Shown one piece after another: positions 57,500 to 64,000 of a DNA stretch of 64,000 nucleotides. A model generated the notes under the pieces. It saw nothing but the letters and a program-made list of their open reading frames with translations, did not search any database and was not told where the DNA came from. Within the stretch, counting starts at the first letter, position 1. Each line of letters opens with the position of its first letter. The DNA comes from JAWRCU01 sp033542235. Its GTDB lineage: Bacteria > Pseudomonadota > Alphaproteobacteria > Rhizobiales > Rhizobiaceae. Made by a program: the position numbers and the translations under genes. The DNA lies in assembly GCF_033542235.1 (NCBI RefSeq), contig NZ_JAWRCU010000004.1, forward strand, positions 310,001-374,000, read 5' to 3'.

Positions 57500-59266
57500 C
57501 TATTCAAGGCCCGCTCGGCGCAAGCCCTCGACGTACCTGGCACGGTCCTCAGCCCGTATCAATGGGTGGTATTTCTCGACCCAGGCGATGCTGACATTCG
57601 GCTGTAGGCGCTTGCATTCGACGAGTCCTTGACGTGCGGTTTCCAGGTCACCGGCTAGTCCTGCCGCCGCTGTGAGTGTGCGCCAAGCGGTTCCAAAGTT
57701 TGGTCTCATCTGTACGGCCCGACGTTCTGCCCCTACCGCTTCGGAGTAGCGGCCGGCGACTAGATGGCAAAGCCCTTCGACCGAAAAATTCGCTGCTTGG
57801 GTTTGATCAAGGGGACTCAATCGTCGTGCAATTTCGAGCTGACGGAGACCATCTTCCTCAAGTCCGGCATAGCCGTACGCTGCTCCCAAGATTATGCGGG
57901 CGAATACGAAGTTTGGGTTGCGCTGCAGTGCCTCGTTCAGTTCCTCCACCGCCGGCCCAAGTCGTCTCGAAAACGAGTATACGTAACCTGCGGCAAAATG
58001 GGCCCATGCGTCGTCGGGATCGAGGTCTATCGCACCCTGGGCAAGGGCGAGGGCACTGGAAATGCCTGGCTCAAATTCCAAATTGCCGGAGACTACACGG
58101 GTGGCGAAGGCCCACGCGAGTAGGCTGCGGGCGCGTGCATAGTGGGGATCAAGCTCAATCGCTCGCTTCAGGAGGTTAATGCCAGTGTCTTCGTCTTGAA
58201 TAACCCAGGTCCAGATATAAGGCATTGCTCGGACAACGCAGCCCCACGCATCGAGACTCTCCGGCGCCTTACTTTGAAGGCGAAGGCGTTCAGCTGCGTA
58301 AATCTGCGGCTCTATCGCCGCTACAACGCTGTGAGTGATCTCGTCCTGCACCGCGAAAATATCAGAGGCAGGGCGGTCGTAGCGCTCTGCCCAGATGTGG
58401 TTGCCGCTGGCCGCGTCGATGAGCTGCCCGGTAACCCGTACCCGCTCACCAGCTTTGCGGACGCTGCCTTCCAGTATGTAGCGAACACCAAGCTCGCGCG
58501 CGACCTGGCGGATATCTGGAGCCTTGCCTTTGTACGCGAAGGTTGAATTGCGCGCGATAACGAAGAAGCCCCGCAGCTTGGACAAGGCGGTAATGATGTC
58601 CTCGGCGATCCCGTCGCCAAAATATTCCTGTTCGGGGTCGCCGCTCATGTTCTGGAACGGCAGGACGGCGATCGACGGCTTTTCGGGCAGCACTAGTTTT
58701 CCATCGGACAGATCGGGCACTAGCGGCTCTCTTTCGGCGCCCCGGTTTAAGGCCACACGATATGCTCGCACCGGCCGTGCAATGTTTTTGAGCTCTTTGT
58801 CGCCGATATCCTCGAAATCGAGTTTCAGCTTGTCGCGCACCTGTTCATATGCCGCACCCGACAGGCAAATCCCATTAGGTTCGGCGATACCTTCCAGACG
58901 GGCAGCAATGTTAACGCCGTCGCCCATCAGGTCGCCGTCGCTCTCCTCGACTATGTCGCCGATATGGATACCAATGCGGAACTCGATACGTCGATCAGGC
59001 GGCACGCCCACATTGCGTTCGAGCATGGCGTTCTGCACCTCGATGGCGCAGCGCACGGCATCGACCACGCTGCGGAATTCGACGAGAGCTCCGTCGCCTG
59101 TACGCTTCACTACGCGCCCGGCGTGAACCGCGATGGTGGGGTCGATGAGATCGCTGCGGAGCGCCCGGAGTCGTGCGAGCGTCCGATCTTCGTCCGAGCC
59201 AGCCAGCCGGCTGTATCCGACGACATCGGCGGCCAGGATCGCCGCAAGCTTGCGGGTCTCACTCAC
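57500..59266 (-). CDS. Class III adenylate/guanylate cyclase with TPR repeats
   Basis: 588 residues, no membrane helix. The N-terminal cyclase domain (about 5-175) has ILAADVVGYSRL with the first metal-binding Asp, RTGDGALVEF, and MGDGVNIAARLEG. A middle domain of the FlgO/TolB-like kind found in this family (SIAVLPFQNMSGDPEQEYF, near 205; YILEGSVRKAGERVRVT) covers about 200-310. TPR-like helices run to the C-terminus (for example AIDLDPDDAWAHFAAGYVY and NEALQRNPNFVFARIILG). This architecture is common and expanded in rhizobia; it makes cAMP or cGMP in response to unknown partner binding. Confidence 0.9.
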   Translation of the reverse strand: MSETRKLAAILAADVVGYSRLAGSDEDRTLARLRALRSDLIDPTIAVHAGRVVKRTGDGALVEFRSVVDAVRCAIEVQNAMLERNVGVPPDRRIEFRIGIHIGDIVEESDGDLMGDGVNIAARLEGIAEPNGICLSGAAYEQVRDKLKLDFEDIGDKELKNIARPVRAYRVALNRGAEREPLVPDLSDGKLVLPEKPSIAVLPFQNMSGDPEQEYFGDGIAEDIITALSKLRGFFVIARNSTFAYKGKAPDIRQVARELGVRYILEGSVRKAGERVRVTGQLIDAASGNHIWAERYDRPASDIFAVQDEITHSVVAAIEPQIYAAERLRLQSKAPESLDAWGCVVRAMPYIWTWVIQDEDTGINLLKRAIELDPHYARARSLLAWAFATRVVSGNLEFEPGISSALALAQGAIDLDPDDAWAHFAAGYVYSFSRRLGPAVEELNEALQRNPNFVFARIILGAAYGYAGLEEDGLRQLEIARRLSPLDQTQAANFSVEGLCHLVAGRYSEAVGAERRAVQMRPNFGTAWRTLTAAAGLAGDLETARQGLVECKRLQPNVSIAWVEKYHPLIRAEDRARYVEGLRRAGLE

Positions 59267-59467
59267 CTTGCCCCTCCTTCGCCATCAGACATAGCACACA
59301 CGCAAGAACAAGACTGCCCCATTTCCATAAGCTTGGTTCAAGACCACCCATGGCATTCCGAGTCCGGCGGCAGGTTTCGAAGGGCGATATGTAGTCGGCC
59401 ATTCGGAAGGTCTCGAATTGGCGCTTGCCGCCGCTCGCGTCGTAGAGCCTGTGACTTCCATAGCTAG

Positions 59468-59701
59468 TCATTTGGCTTCGATGAGTGCAGCTACCGACTT
59501 GGCGGACAGGCAGCCAATGTGGAGCCCTTCGCGATGGTTGTGGAAAAAATCGGCGCGGCCCAACAGGCTGCCGTAAGCCTGAGCCGAGGCAAATCCGCAA
59601 AAATGTGGCGCTCCGCTATCGGCGTAAGGTGCGAGCCAATCTTCGAACGCGATGCTCCTCCCGGGGTGAAACGAGGGTTCGGCACCATTGACATCGAAGA
59701 C
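59468..59701 (-). pseudogene. Unrecognised C-terminal ORF remnant in the 59,267-59,795 gap
   Basis: A leftward frame of about 77 codons without ATG or GTG start, bounded upstream by an in-frame stop at 59702-59704, reads like real protein (FHPGRSIAFEDWLAPYADSG, then AYGSLLGRADFFHNHREGLH, ending VAALIEAK). I do not recognise the family. It may be the tail of a gene lost when the importer operon to the right was placed here, because the frame ends where that operon's promoter region begins. The rest of the 529-bp gap (59267-59467) shows nothing recognisable. Confidence 0.3.
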
Positions 59702-59716
59702 TCACCCCGGTTAGGT
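59688..59716 (+). promoter_or_regulatory. Possible promoter of the last importer operon
   Basis: TTGACA (59688-59693) is followed after 17 bp by TTAGGT (59711-59716), a poor -10 box, directly before the operator palindrome. A weak -10 next to a regulator site is common for controlled promoters. Confidence 0.35.
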
Positions 59717-59718
59717 AG

Positions 59719-59751
59719 ATTCCATATTCTAGATTATATAGAATATGGAAT
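59719..59751. promoter_or_regulatory. Perfect 13-bp inverted repeat, candidate GntR/FCD operator
   Basis: ATTCCATATTCTA (59719-59731) and its exact complement (59739-59751) are separated by 7 bp. It is AT-rich in GC-rich surroundings, 44 bp before the binding-protein gene. The FCD regulator encoded within the same operon (63079) is the likely ligand-responsive binder. Confidence 0.6.
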
Positions 59752-59795
59752 TCTGGGAGCTGGAGGTAACCTCCGGCATGGGATTGGAGGAGTGA

Positions 59796-61151
59796 ATGAT
59801 TCAGCCTGCAGATATTGCGGCCTCGGTGTCGCGTCGCGTGCTCCTGGTCGGCACAGCATCCCTCGCGCTTCTTGGCGCAGTGGATGTCAGCGCCTACGCG
59901 CAGGACGGCCTTGGCACCGCGGAGCAACCTGTTGAAATCCATGTGATGGCCAACGAAGCGTTTTCAACCGCCATCCAGGAAACGGAAGTCGCGGAGTTCA
60001 ACAAACACTATCCGAACATCAAGGTGACAGTTGACGGCGTTCCCTATGTGGAATTGCTGGCCAAGATGATGCTCGATGCCACGAGCCCGACGCCGACCTA
60101 CGATGTACTCATCGTTGACGATCCCTGGACGCCGCAGCTTGCCGAAGTCGGAGCCTTGGCAGACCTCAAGAGTCCCGAATTTGCAGCCTGGACCGCATCT
60201 GATTACGACTGGGCCGATTTCAACGCCGCGCCGCTGGCGGCCAGCGAATGGAAGGGCGTCCAGTATGGCGTGCCGCTCCGTTCGAACATGCTCATGATGT
60301 TCTACAATCGTGCGCTTTACGACAAGGCCGGCGTCCCGCATCCGACCCCTGACCTGACCTGGGCACAGTACATGGAACAGGCGCCGAAGCTGGTTCAGGA
60401 TACGAACGGCGACGGGAAAGTGGATGCCTGGGCAGTCGACACCTATTTCGTTCGCGAACCACTGACCCCCACCATCTGGCAGACCATCATGAACTCGAAC
60501 GGCGGCAAGCTGCTCGACGCGGATGGCAAGCCGGCCTTCAACAGCGAGATCGGTGTTGCGGCGCTGGATACGCATCGTAAGCTGCTCGAATACGCCCCTC
60601 CCGGAGCCCTGGCACACGGCTATACGGAATCGCTTCAGGCATTTCGTCAGGGAACCGTCGCCACGATGTTCCAGTGGGGCAGCGTGTATCGCAGCTCTGC
60701 CGTGGACCCCAAGACGACTACGCTGAAACCGGAGCAGGTCGGCGTGCAGGTCATGCCGGTCGGGTCGGTAAGCGCCGGTGCTCATCGCGGCATCTGGAGC
60801 GGATCGGTCAGCGCCAAGAGCGAGAACAAGCAGGCCGCCTGGGCCTTCGTGCAATGGCTCTCTTCGAAGGAAGGCGAGGCCTTCCGTGCGAACGCGCTCG
60901 GCACATTCCCGGCACGCAAGTCGACGCTCGCCTCAAAGCCGCAAAGCGATTGGCTCGTTCCGGTCTACCCGGCGCTGCAGTTCGCGTACGACGTGTCGGC
61001 CAAGGGCGAGATGTGGCGCATCCGCGATCCCAGATCGGATGCCGCACAGCAGATTCTTGCTGACGAGATCGGCCGCGCCATGGCCGGCAAGACGTCCTCG
61101 GCGGATGCACTCAATGCCGCTGCCGAAAAGATCGCCGACGTTCTGAAGTAA
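59796..61151 (+). CDS. ABC transporter substrate-binding protein, CUT1 type
   Basis: 451 residues from ATG 59796, preceded by ATTGGAGGAGTGA. The export signal has a twin-arginine-like SRRVLLVGTASLALLG and cleavage near SAYAQ. Mature segments such as EFNKHYPNIKVTVDGVPY and YDVLIVDDPWTPQLAEVG fit family 1 solute-binding proteins for sugars and polyols. DTNGDGKVDAWAVD near 200 is EF-hand-like and may bind Ca2+. It is the first gene of the last operon, under the candidate operator at 59719. Confidence 0.88.
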   Translation: MIQPADIAASVSRRVLLVGTASLALLGAVDVSAYAQDGLGTAEQPVEIHVMANEAFSTAIQETEVAEFNKHYPNIKVTVDGVPYVELLAKMMLDATSPTPTYDVLIVDDPWTPQLAEVGALADLKSPEFAAWTASDYDWADFNAAPLAASEWKGVQYGVPLRSNMLMMFYNRALYDKAGVPHPTPDLTWAQYMEQAPKLVQDTNGDGKVDAWAVDTYFVREPLTPTIWQTIMNSNGGKLLDADGKPAFNSEIGVAALDTHRKLLEYAPPGALAHGYTESLQAFRQGTVATMFQWGSVYRSSAVDPKTTTLKPEQVGVQVMPVGSVSAGAHRGIWSGSVSAKSENKQAAWAFVQWLSSKEGEAFRANALGTFPARKSTLASKPQSDWLVPVYPALQFAYDVSAKGEMWRIRDPRSDAAQQILADEIGRAMAGKTSSADALNAAAEKIADVLK

Positions 61152-61164
61152 GCGGCCAGGATCT

Positions 61165-61191
61165 CGTGGATGGCGGTTTTCGCCATCCACG
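61165..61191. promoter_or_regulatory. Intercistronic hairpin between binding protein and permease
   Basis: CGTGGATGGCG (61165-61175) and its exact complement (61181-61191) form an 11-bp stem with loop GTTTT, 14 bp after the binding-protein stop. No T-run follows. Confidence 0.6.
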
Positions 61192-61298
61192 ACTGTGGCG
61201 CCCGTCCTTCGTCGGGAGAGTCCGTCGCGAACCTCGGTGGCATTCCCGCAGGTTGAAAAGCGTCGCCACACGAGTCGAGCGGAATCTCGGAGAGAGCT

Positions 61299-62222
61299 TT
61301 GAGCAGTCAGCTGTCAGTATCCACCTATCAGCCCTCGCGCCCGGGGCGTAAGTTCGCCGACTTTCTGTCGCGTTGGGCGTTCATGGTGCCGGCTGCCGTT
61401 TTGCTCGGTGCCGTTCTGGCATACCCGATCTTCTACACGATCGAGATCAGTTTTTCGCGCTTCGATCTGGCAACCTTCAGCGCGGTCGAATGGGTTGGCT
61501 GGCAGAACTACAGCCGCGTGCTGTCGGATTATCGTTTCTGGGAATCGATGCAGGTCACGCTGATCTACCTCGTGTTTGCCTTGCCCGCGCAGATAATCCT
61601 CGGCTTCTCGATTGCATTCCTGATCAATGCCGAATGGCGCGGCCGTAGTGTGGTGCGGGCGCTCTTCCTGATCCCGATGGTCGTCGCGCCGGTCGTCGCG
61701 GGCGGCCTGTGGCGCATGATCCTCGACCCGCTTTGGGGCATGACCACATATTTGATGAGCCTGGCGGGCCTCGAACCGCTCGACTGGTTCGGCAACGCGA
61801 CGCTTGCAATGGCCGCGCTCGTCATCATCGACACCTGGCGCTGGACTCCGTTTGTCGTTCTCACAGCGACGGCCGCGCTACTTGCCCTGCCAAGGGACGT
61901 GTTCGAGGCGGCCGAGATCGATGGCGCCGGCTGGTGGTCGAAGCTCTGGTCGATAACGCTGCCCTTGCTGGCGCCGATAATTGCCGCGACTTTCGTCGTG
62001 CGCTGGCTGGGCGCGGTCAAGATGTTCGATATTGCGCTAGCCGCCACCTATGGCGGCCCCGGCGGCGCGACCAACGTTGTCAACCTGTTCATCTACGAGG
62101 AGGCCTTCCGGTCCCTGCATTTTGCGGAATCGGCGGCAATGGCTGTCGTCATCCTCGTCATCACGATGGTGCTGACCGGGGTCTTCCTGTGGGGCAGCAC
62201 GCGTCTGGAGGAACGGTTTTGA
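61299..62222 (+). CDS. Sugar ABC transporter permease (MalF type), TTG start
   Basis: 307 residues. No suitable ATG precedes the first helix (WAFMVPAAVLLGAVLAYPI); the TTG at 61299 with CGGAGAGAG just upstream gives a normal 25-residue leader and is taken as the start. Six helices are predicted, EAA loop EAAEIDGAGWWSKLWSITL. It overlaps the next gene by 4 bp. Confidence 0.87.
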   Translation: MSSQLSVSTYQPSRPGRKFADFLSRWAFMVPAAVLLGAVLAYPIFYTIEISFSRFDLATFSAVEWVGWQNYSRVLSDYRFWESMQVTLIYLVFALPAQIILGFSIAFLINAEWRGRSVVRALFLIPMVVAPVVAGGLWRMILDPLWGMTTYLMSLAGLEPLDWFGNATLAMAALVIIDTWRWTPFVVLTATAALLALPRDVFEAAEIDGAGWWSKLWSITLPLLAPIIAATFVVRWLGAVKMFDIALAATYGGPGGATNVVNLFIYEEAFRSLHFAESAAMAVVILVITMVLTGVFLWGSTRLEERF

Positions 62223-63079
62223 ACACGACCGGCATCCTTGCCGCCCCTCGGCGCCGCGTCAGGCCAGGCCCCTATATCCGCATCGTCGCAGGTGTTGTTT
62301 TCTGTTTCATCTTCCTGTTCCCGCTCCTTTGGATGTTCCTGACGTCGCTCAAGGAGCAGCGCGACATTTTCACCATGCCGCCAACCCTGTTCTTCACCCC
62401 GACGCTTGAATCCTACGTCACCTATCTGCAACGGCCCGATATCTGGCGGCGCCTCGTCAATACGGTGATTGTCGCCGTCGGTTCCGGCATCGTGTCGGTC
62501 ATCGCCGGCGGGATGGCGGGTTACGCACTCGCGCGTATCAAGCTTCGCGGTGCTCGCACGATCGGCCTGCTGATCATCCTGTCGCGTGGGGTGCCGCCAA
62601 TCGCGCTTGCGGTGCCGATGTTTCTCGTCGCCCGAAAGCTCGGCCTGACCGACAAGCACATCACGCTGATCCTCGCCTATTGCACGTTCCTGATTCCTTA
62701 CGTGATGTGGCTGATGCGCGGCTTTTTCCTCGCCTTGCCCAAGGAGCTGGAAGAGTCGGCGATGCTGGATGGCTGCAGCCGCTTCGGCGCTTTCTTCAAG
62801 ATCATCGTGCCGATCTCGCTGCCCGGTCTGCTCTCGACAATGATCTTCAGCATGATCCTGGCATGGGAGGAACTCTTGTTCGCCCTCGTTCTGACCAATC
62901 GCAAAGCTTCGACAATTCCTGTCGCGATCCAGGGCATAGCCGGCGACACCATCAACGGGGCCAATTGGGGCGCGCTGACGGCCGTCGGCACCATTACGGT
63001 CATCCCTGTCATCATCTTTGCATTGATAGTCCAGAAGTGGCTTATCCAAGGTCTCGCAGATGGAGCGACGAAAGGGTGA
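62219..63079 (+). CDS. Carbohydrate ABC transporter permease (MalG type), TTG start
   Basis: 286 residues from TTG 62219, which overlaps the previous stop as TTGA and follows GGAGG by 7 bp. Six predicted helices, EAA loop EESAMLDGCSRFGAFFKII, and C-terminal IVQKWLIQGLADGATKG. Both permeases of this operon thus use TTG, which may lower their translation relative to the binding protein. It ends in a 1-bp overlap with the regulator gene. Confidence 0.88.
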   Translation: MNTTGILAAPRRRVRPGPYIRIVAGVVFCFIFLFPLLWMFLTSLKEQRDIFTMPPTLFFTPTLESYVTYLQRPDIWRRLVNTVIVAVGSGIVSVIAGGMAGYALARIKLRGARTIGLLIILSRGVPPIALAVPMFLVARKLGLTDKHITLILAYCTFLIPYVMWLMRGFFLALPKELEESAMLDGCSRFGAFFKIIVPISLPGLLSTMIFSMILAWEELLFALVLTNRKASTIPVAIQGIAGDTINGANWGALTAVGTITVIPVIIFALIVQKWLIQGLADGATKG

Positions 63080-63765
63080 TGGCGGTGGATACTCCGGTAT
63101 TTCTATCAAAAACGGATATGGCTCGACGCCATATCCAGAAGCTGATCATCACTAAGGCGGTGAAGCCCGGCGATCGGATCACGACCCGCGCGATATCCGA
63201 AGCGCTGGGCATCTCGGAGACTCCGATCCGCGAAGCGATCCGCAGTCTGGCCGCCGAGGGATGGCTCGAGATCGAGACCCATGTCGGTGCGATCGTCGCC
63301 AGCGCCGGGGCGGACCAGCTTCGCGAGATCTACGCCTTGCGCGGGCGAATTGGCGCGCTGGCCATCGAGTTGGGATGGCCCGACTTCGACGCCGCGCGAC
63401 TGGCGGCGATCAATAGAAACATCGCGGCCTCCGACATCGCCATCAAGGCCAATGATGCGGCAGCCTATACGCAGTTGAACCACGATTTTCATGCGCTCCT
63501 TTGCAGTTCCTCTCATTCGCAATGGTGCCTTCGTCTGCTGACCAATCTGACCGCGATGACCTCGGTCACCTTCGGGTTTGTCATTCTGCCGGATCGGATG
63601 GCTGCGTCGCTGGCGGAGCACCGCGCGATCCGGGATGCGATCCAGGCCGGCAACATGGCCGAAGCGGCAAAGCTTGTCGTCGAGCACGAGCAGGCGGGAT
63701 ACCGCGCACTCGTCGGCGAGATCGAAGAGAACAAACGACAGGCGCGGGAACAGGCGGCGATCTGA
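63079..63765 (+). CDS. GntR-family regulator, FCD type
   Basis: 228 residues. The winged helix lies at about 10-75 (HIQKLIITKAVKPGDRI, ISEALGISETPIREAIRSL), and the FCD ligand domain at about 85-215 (IYALRGRIGALAIEL, LNHDFHALLCSSSH, EHRAIRDAIQAGNM). The metal-binding histidines of FCD proteins appear present. The gene sits between the second permease and the ATPase gene, an unusual place for the regulator, so it is made together with the importer it presumably controls. Confidence 0.88.
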   Translation: MAVDTPVFLSKTDMARRHIQKLIITKAVKPGDRITTRAISEALGISETPIREAIRSLAAEGWLEIETHVGAIVASAGADQLREIYALRGRIGALAIELGWPDFDAARLAAINRNIAASDIAIKANDAAAYTQLNHDFHALLCSSSHSQWCLRLLTNLTAMTSVTFGFVILPDRMAASLAEHRAIRDAIQAGNMAEAAKLVVEHEQAGYRALVGEIEENKRQAREQAAI

Positions 63766-63797
63766 TCGCCAGCGCGCACATGCCCAGGGAGAACTGA

Positions 63798-64000
63798 ATG
63801 AGTGCAGTCGAAATCAGGGAGGTCCGAAAGTCCTACGGCAACCTCGAGGTCCTGCGTGGCGTTTCGATCCATATCGACGGCGGCAAGTTTGTCGCGCTCG
63901 TCGGTCCTTCCGGCTGTGGAAAATCGACGTTGCTGCGCATGATTGCCGGCCTCGAGGAAGTCACCGCCGGCGAAATCGCAATCGGCGGGCGCGTCATCAA
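63798..64000 (+). CDS. ABC transporter ATPase, UgpC/MalK type, 5' part
   Basis: 67 residues are visible before the window edge: SAVEIREVRKSYGNLEVLRG and the Walker A GPSGCGKST followed by LLRMIAGLEEVTAGEI. This is the N-terminus of a CUT1 ATPase closely like the one at 56177. It follows the FCD regulator by 32 bp and completes the importer of this operon. Confidence 0.9.
   Translation, partial: MSAVEIREVRKSYGNLEVLRGVSIHIDGGKFVALVGPSGCGKSTLLRMIAGLEEVTAGEIAIGGRVI

Noticed and set aside
59259..59600. 113-codon minus-strand frame upstream of the TPR cyclase
   Set aside because: It overlaps the cyclase start, has no recognisable domain, and a different frame in part of it looks more protein-like.

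Overview
The window is GC-rich and tightly packed. Its content fits a soil or plant-associated alphaproteobacterium of the order Hyphomicrobiales (Rhizobiales), of the Sinorhizobium/Mesorhizobium kind. The reasons are the very high density of solute-binding ABC importers with catabolic genes, an Omp25/RopB-type porin-like protein, a DUF1127 small protein, multi-PAS hybrid kinases, TPR adenylate cyclases, and two palindromic repeat families that I recall from rhizobial genomes (a 154-bp element in three copies and an AGCATGATC element). The assignment is inference; no rRNA, tRNA or phylogenetic marker is present, and nothing shows whether this is chromosome or megaplasmid.

Layout. 1-3.2 kb: leftward ROK regulator, M81 peptidase and M24 peptidase (cut by the window edge). 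3.3-8.6 kb: rightward sugar-type ABC importer without its own ATPase, followed by a gluconate-dehydrogenase-subunit-3/GMC oxidoreductase fusion. 8.8-18.5 kb: GntR regulator, a BMP/Nup-type nucleoside importer, and five enzymes (cysteine hydrolase, PfkB kinase, nucleoside phosphorylase, SIS isomerase, aldehyde dehydrogenase) in one near-seamless operon. 18.6-27.0 kb: leftward RpiR regulator and flavin monooxygenase, divergent from a nitrate/taurine-type ABC importer with a Gfo/Idh/MocA dehydrogenase and a deacetylase-type amidohydrolase. 27.0-29.9 kb: a decayed IS6 transposase, a porin-like protein, an SDR, and a broken HigBA toxin-antitoxin locus. 29.9-33.1 kb: leftward trehalose-type ABC importer without ATPase. 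33.2-43.6 kb: signalling and surface block with a REC-cyclase, an RTX protein, an SDR, DUF1127, a seven-PAS hybrid kinase and an OmpR-type regulator. 43.6-50.7 kb: LacI regulator, complete CUT1 importer and a GH63-like glycosidase. 51.0-57.3 kb: FadR-type regulator, a Cys/Met-metabolism PLP enzyme and a complete CUT1 importer. 57.5-59.3 kb: TPR adenylate cyclase. 59.7-64.0 kb: another CUT1 importer with an FCD regulator inserted before its ATPase gene, which is cut by the window edge.

How it works together: seven ABC uptake systems lie in 64 kb, five of them with a dedicated local regulator and most with one or more enzymes for first-step catabolism. Six of the substrate-binding genes are followed by a strong intercistronic hairpin, which would favour excess binding protein over membrane subunits. 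Several regulator genes have palindromes or direct repeats placed exactly at a recognisable promoter. The least conventional unit is the nucleoside-type operon at 9.5-18.5 kb. The strangest single gene is the LacI regulator at 43,953, which seems to start at ATT.
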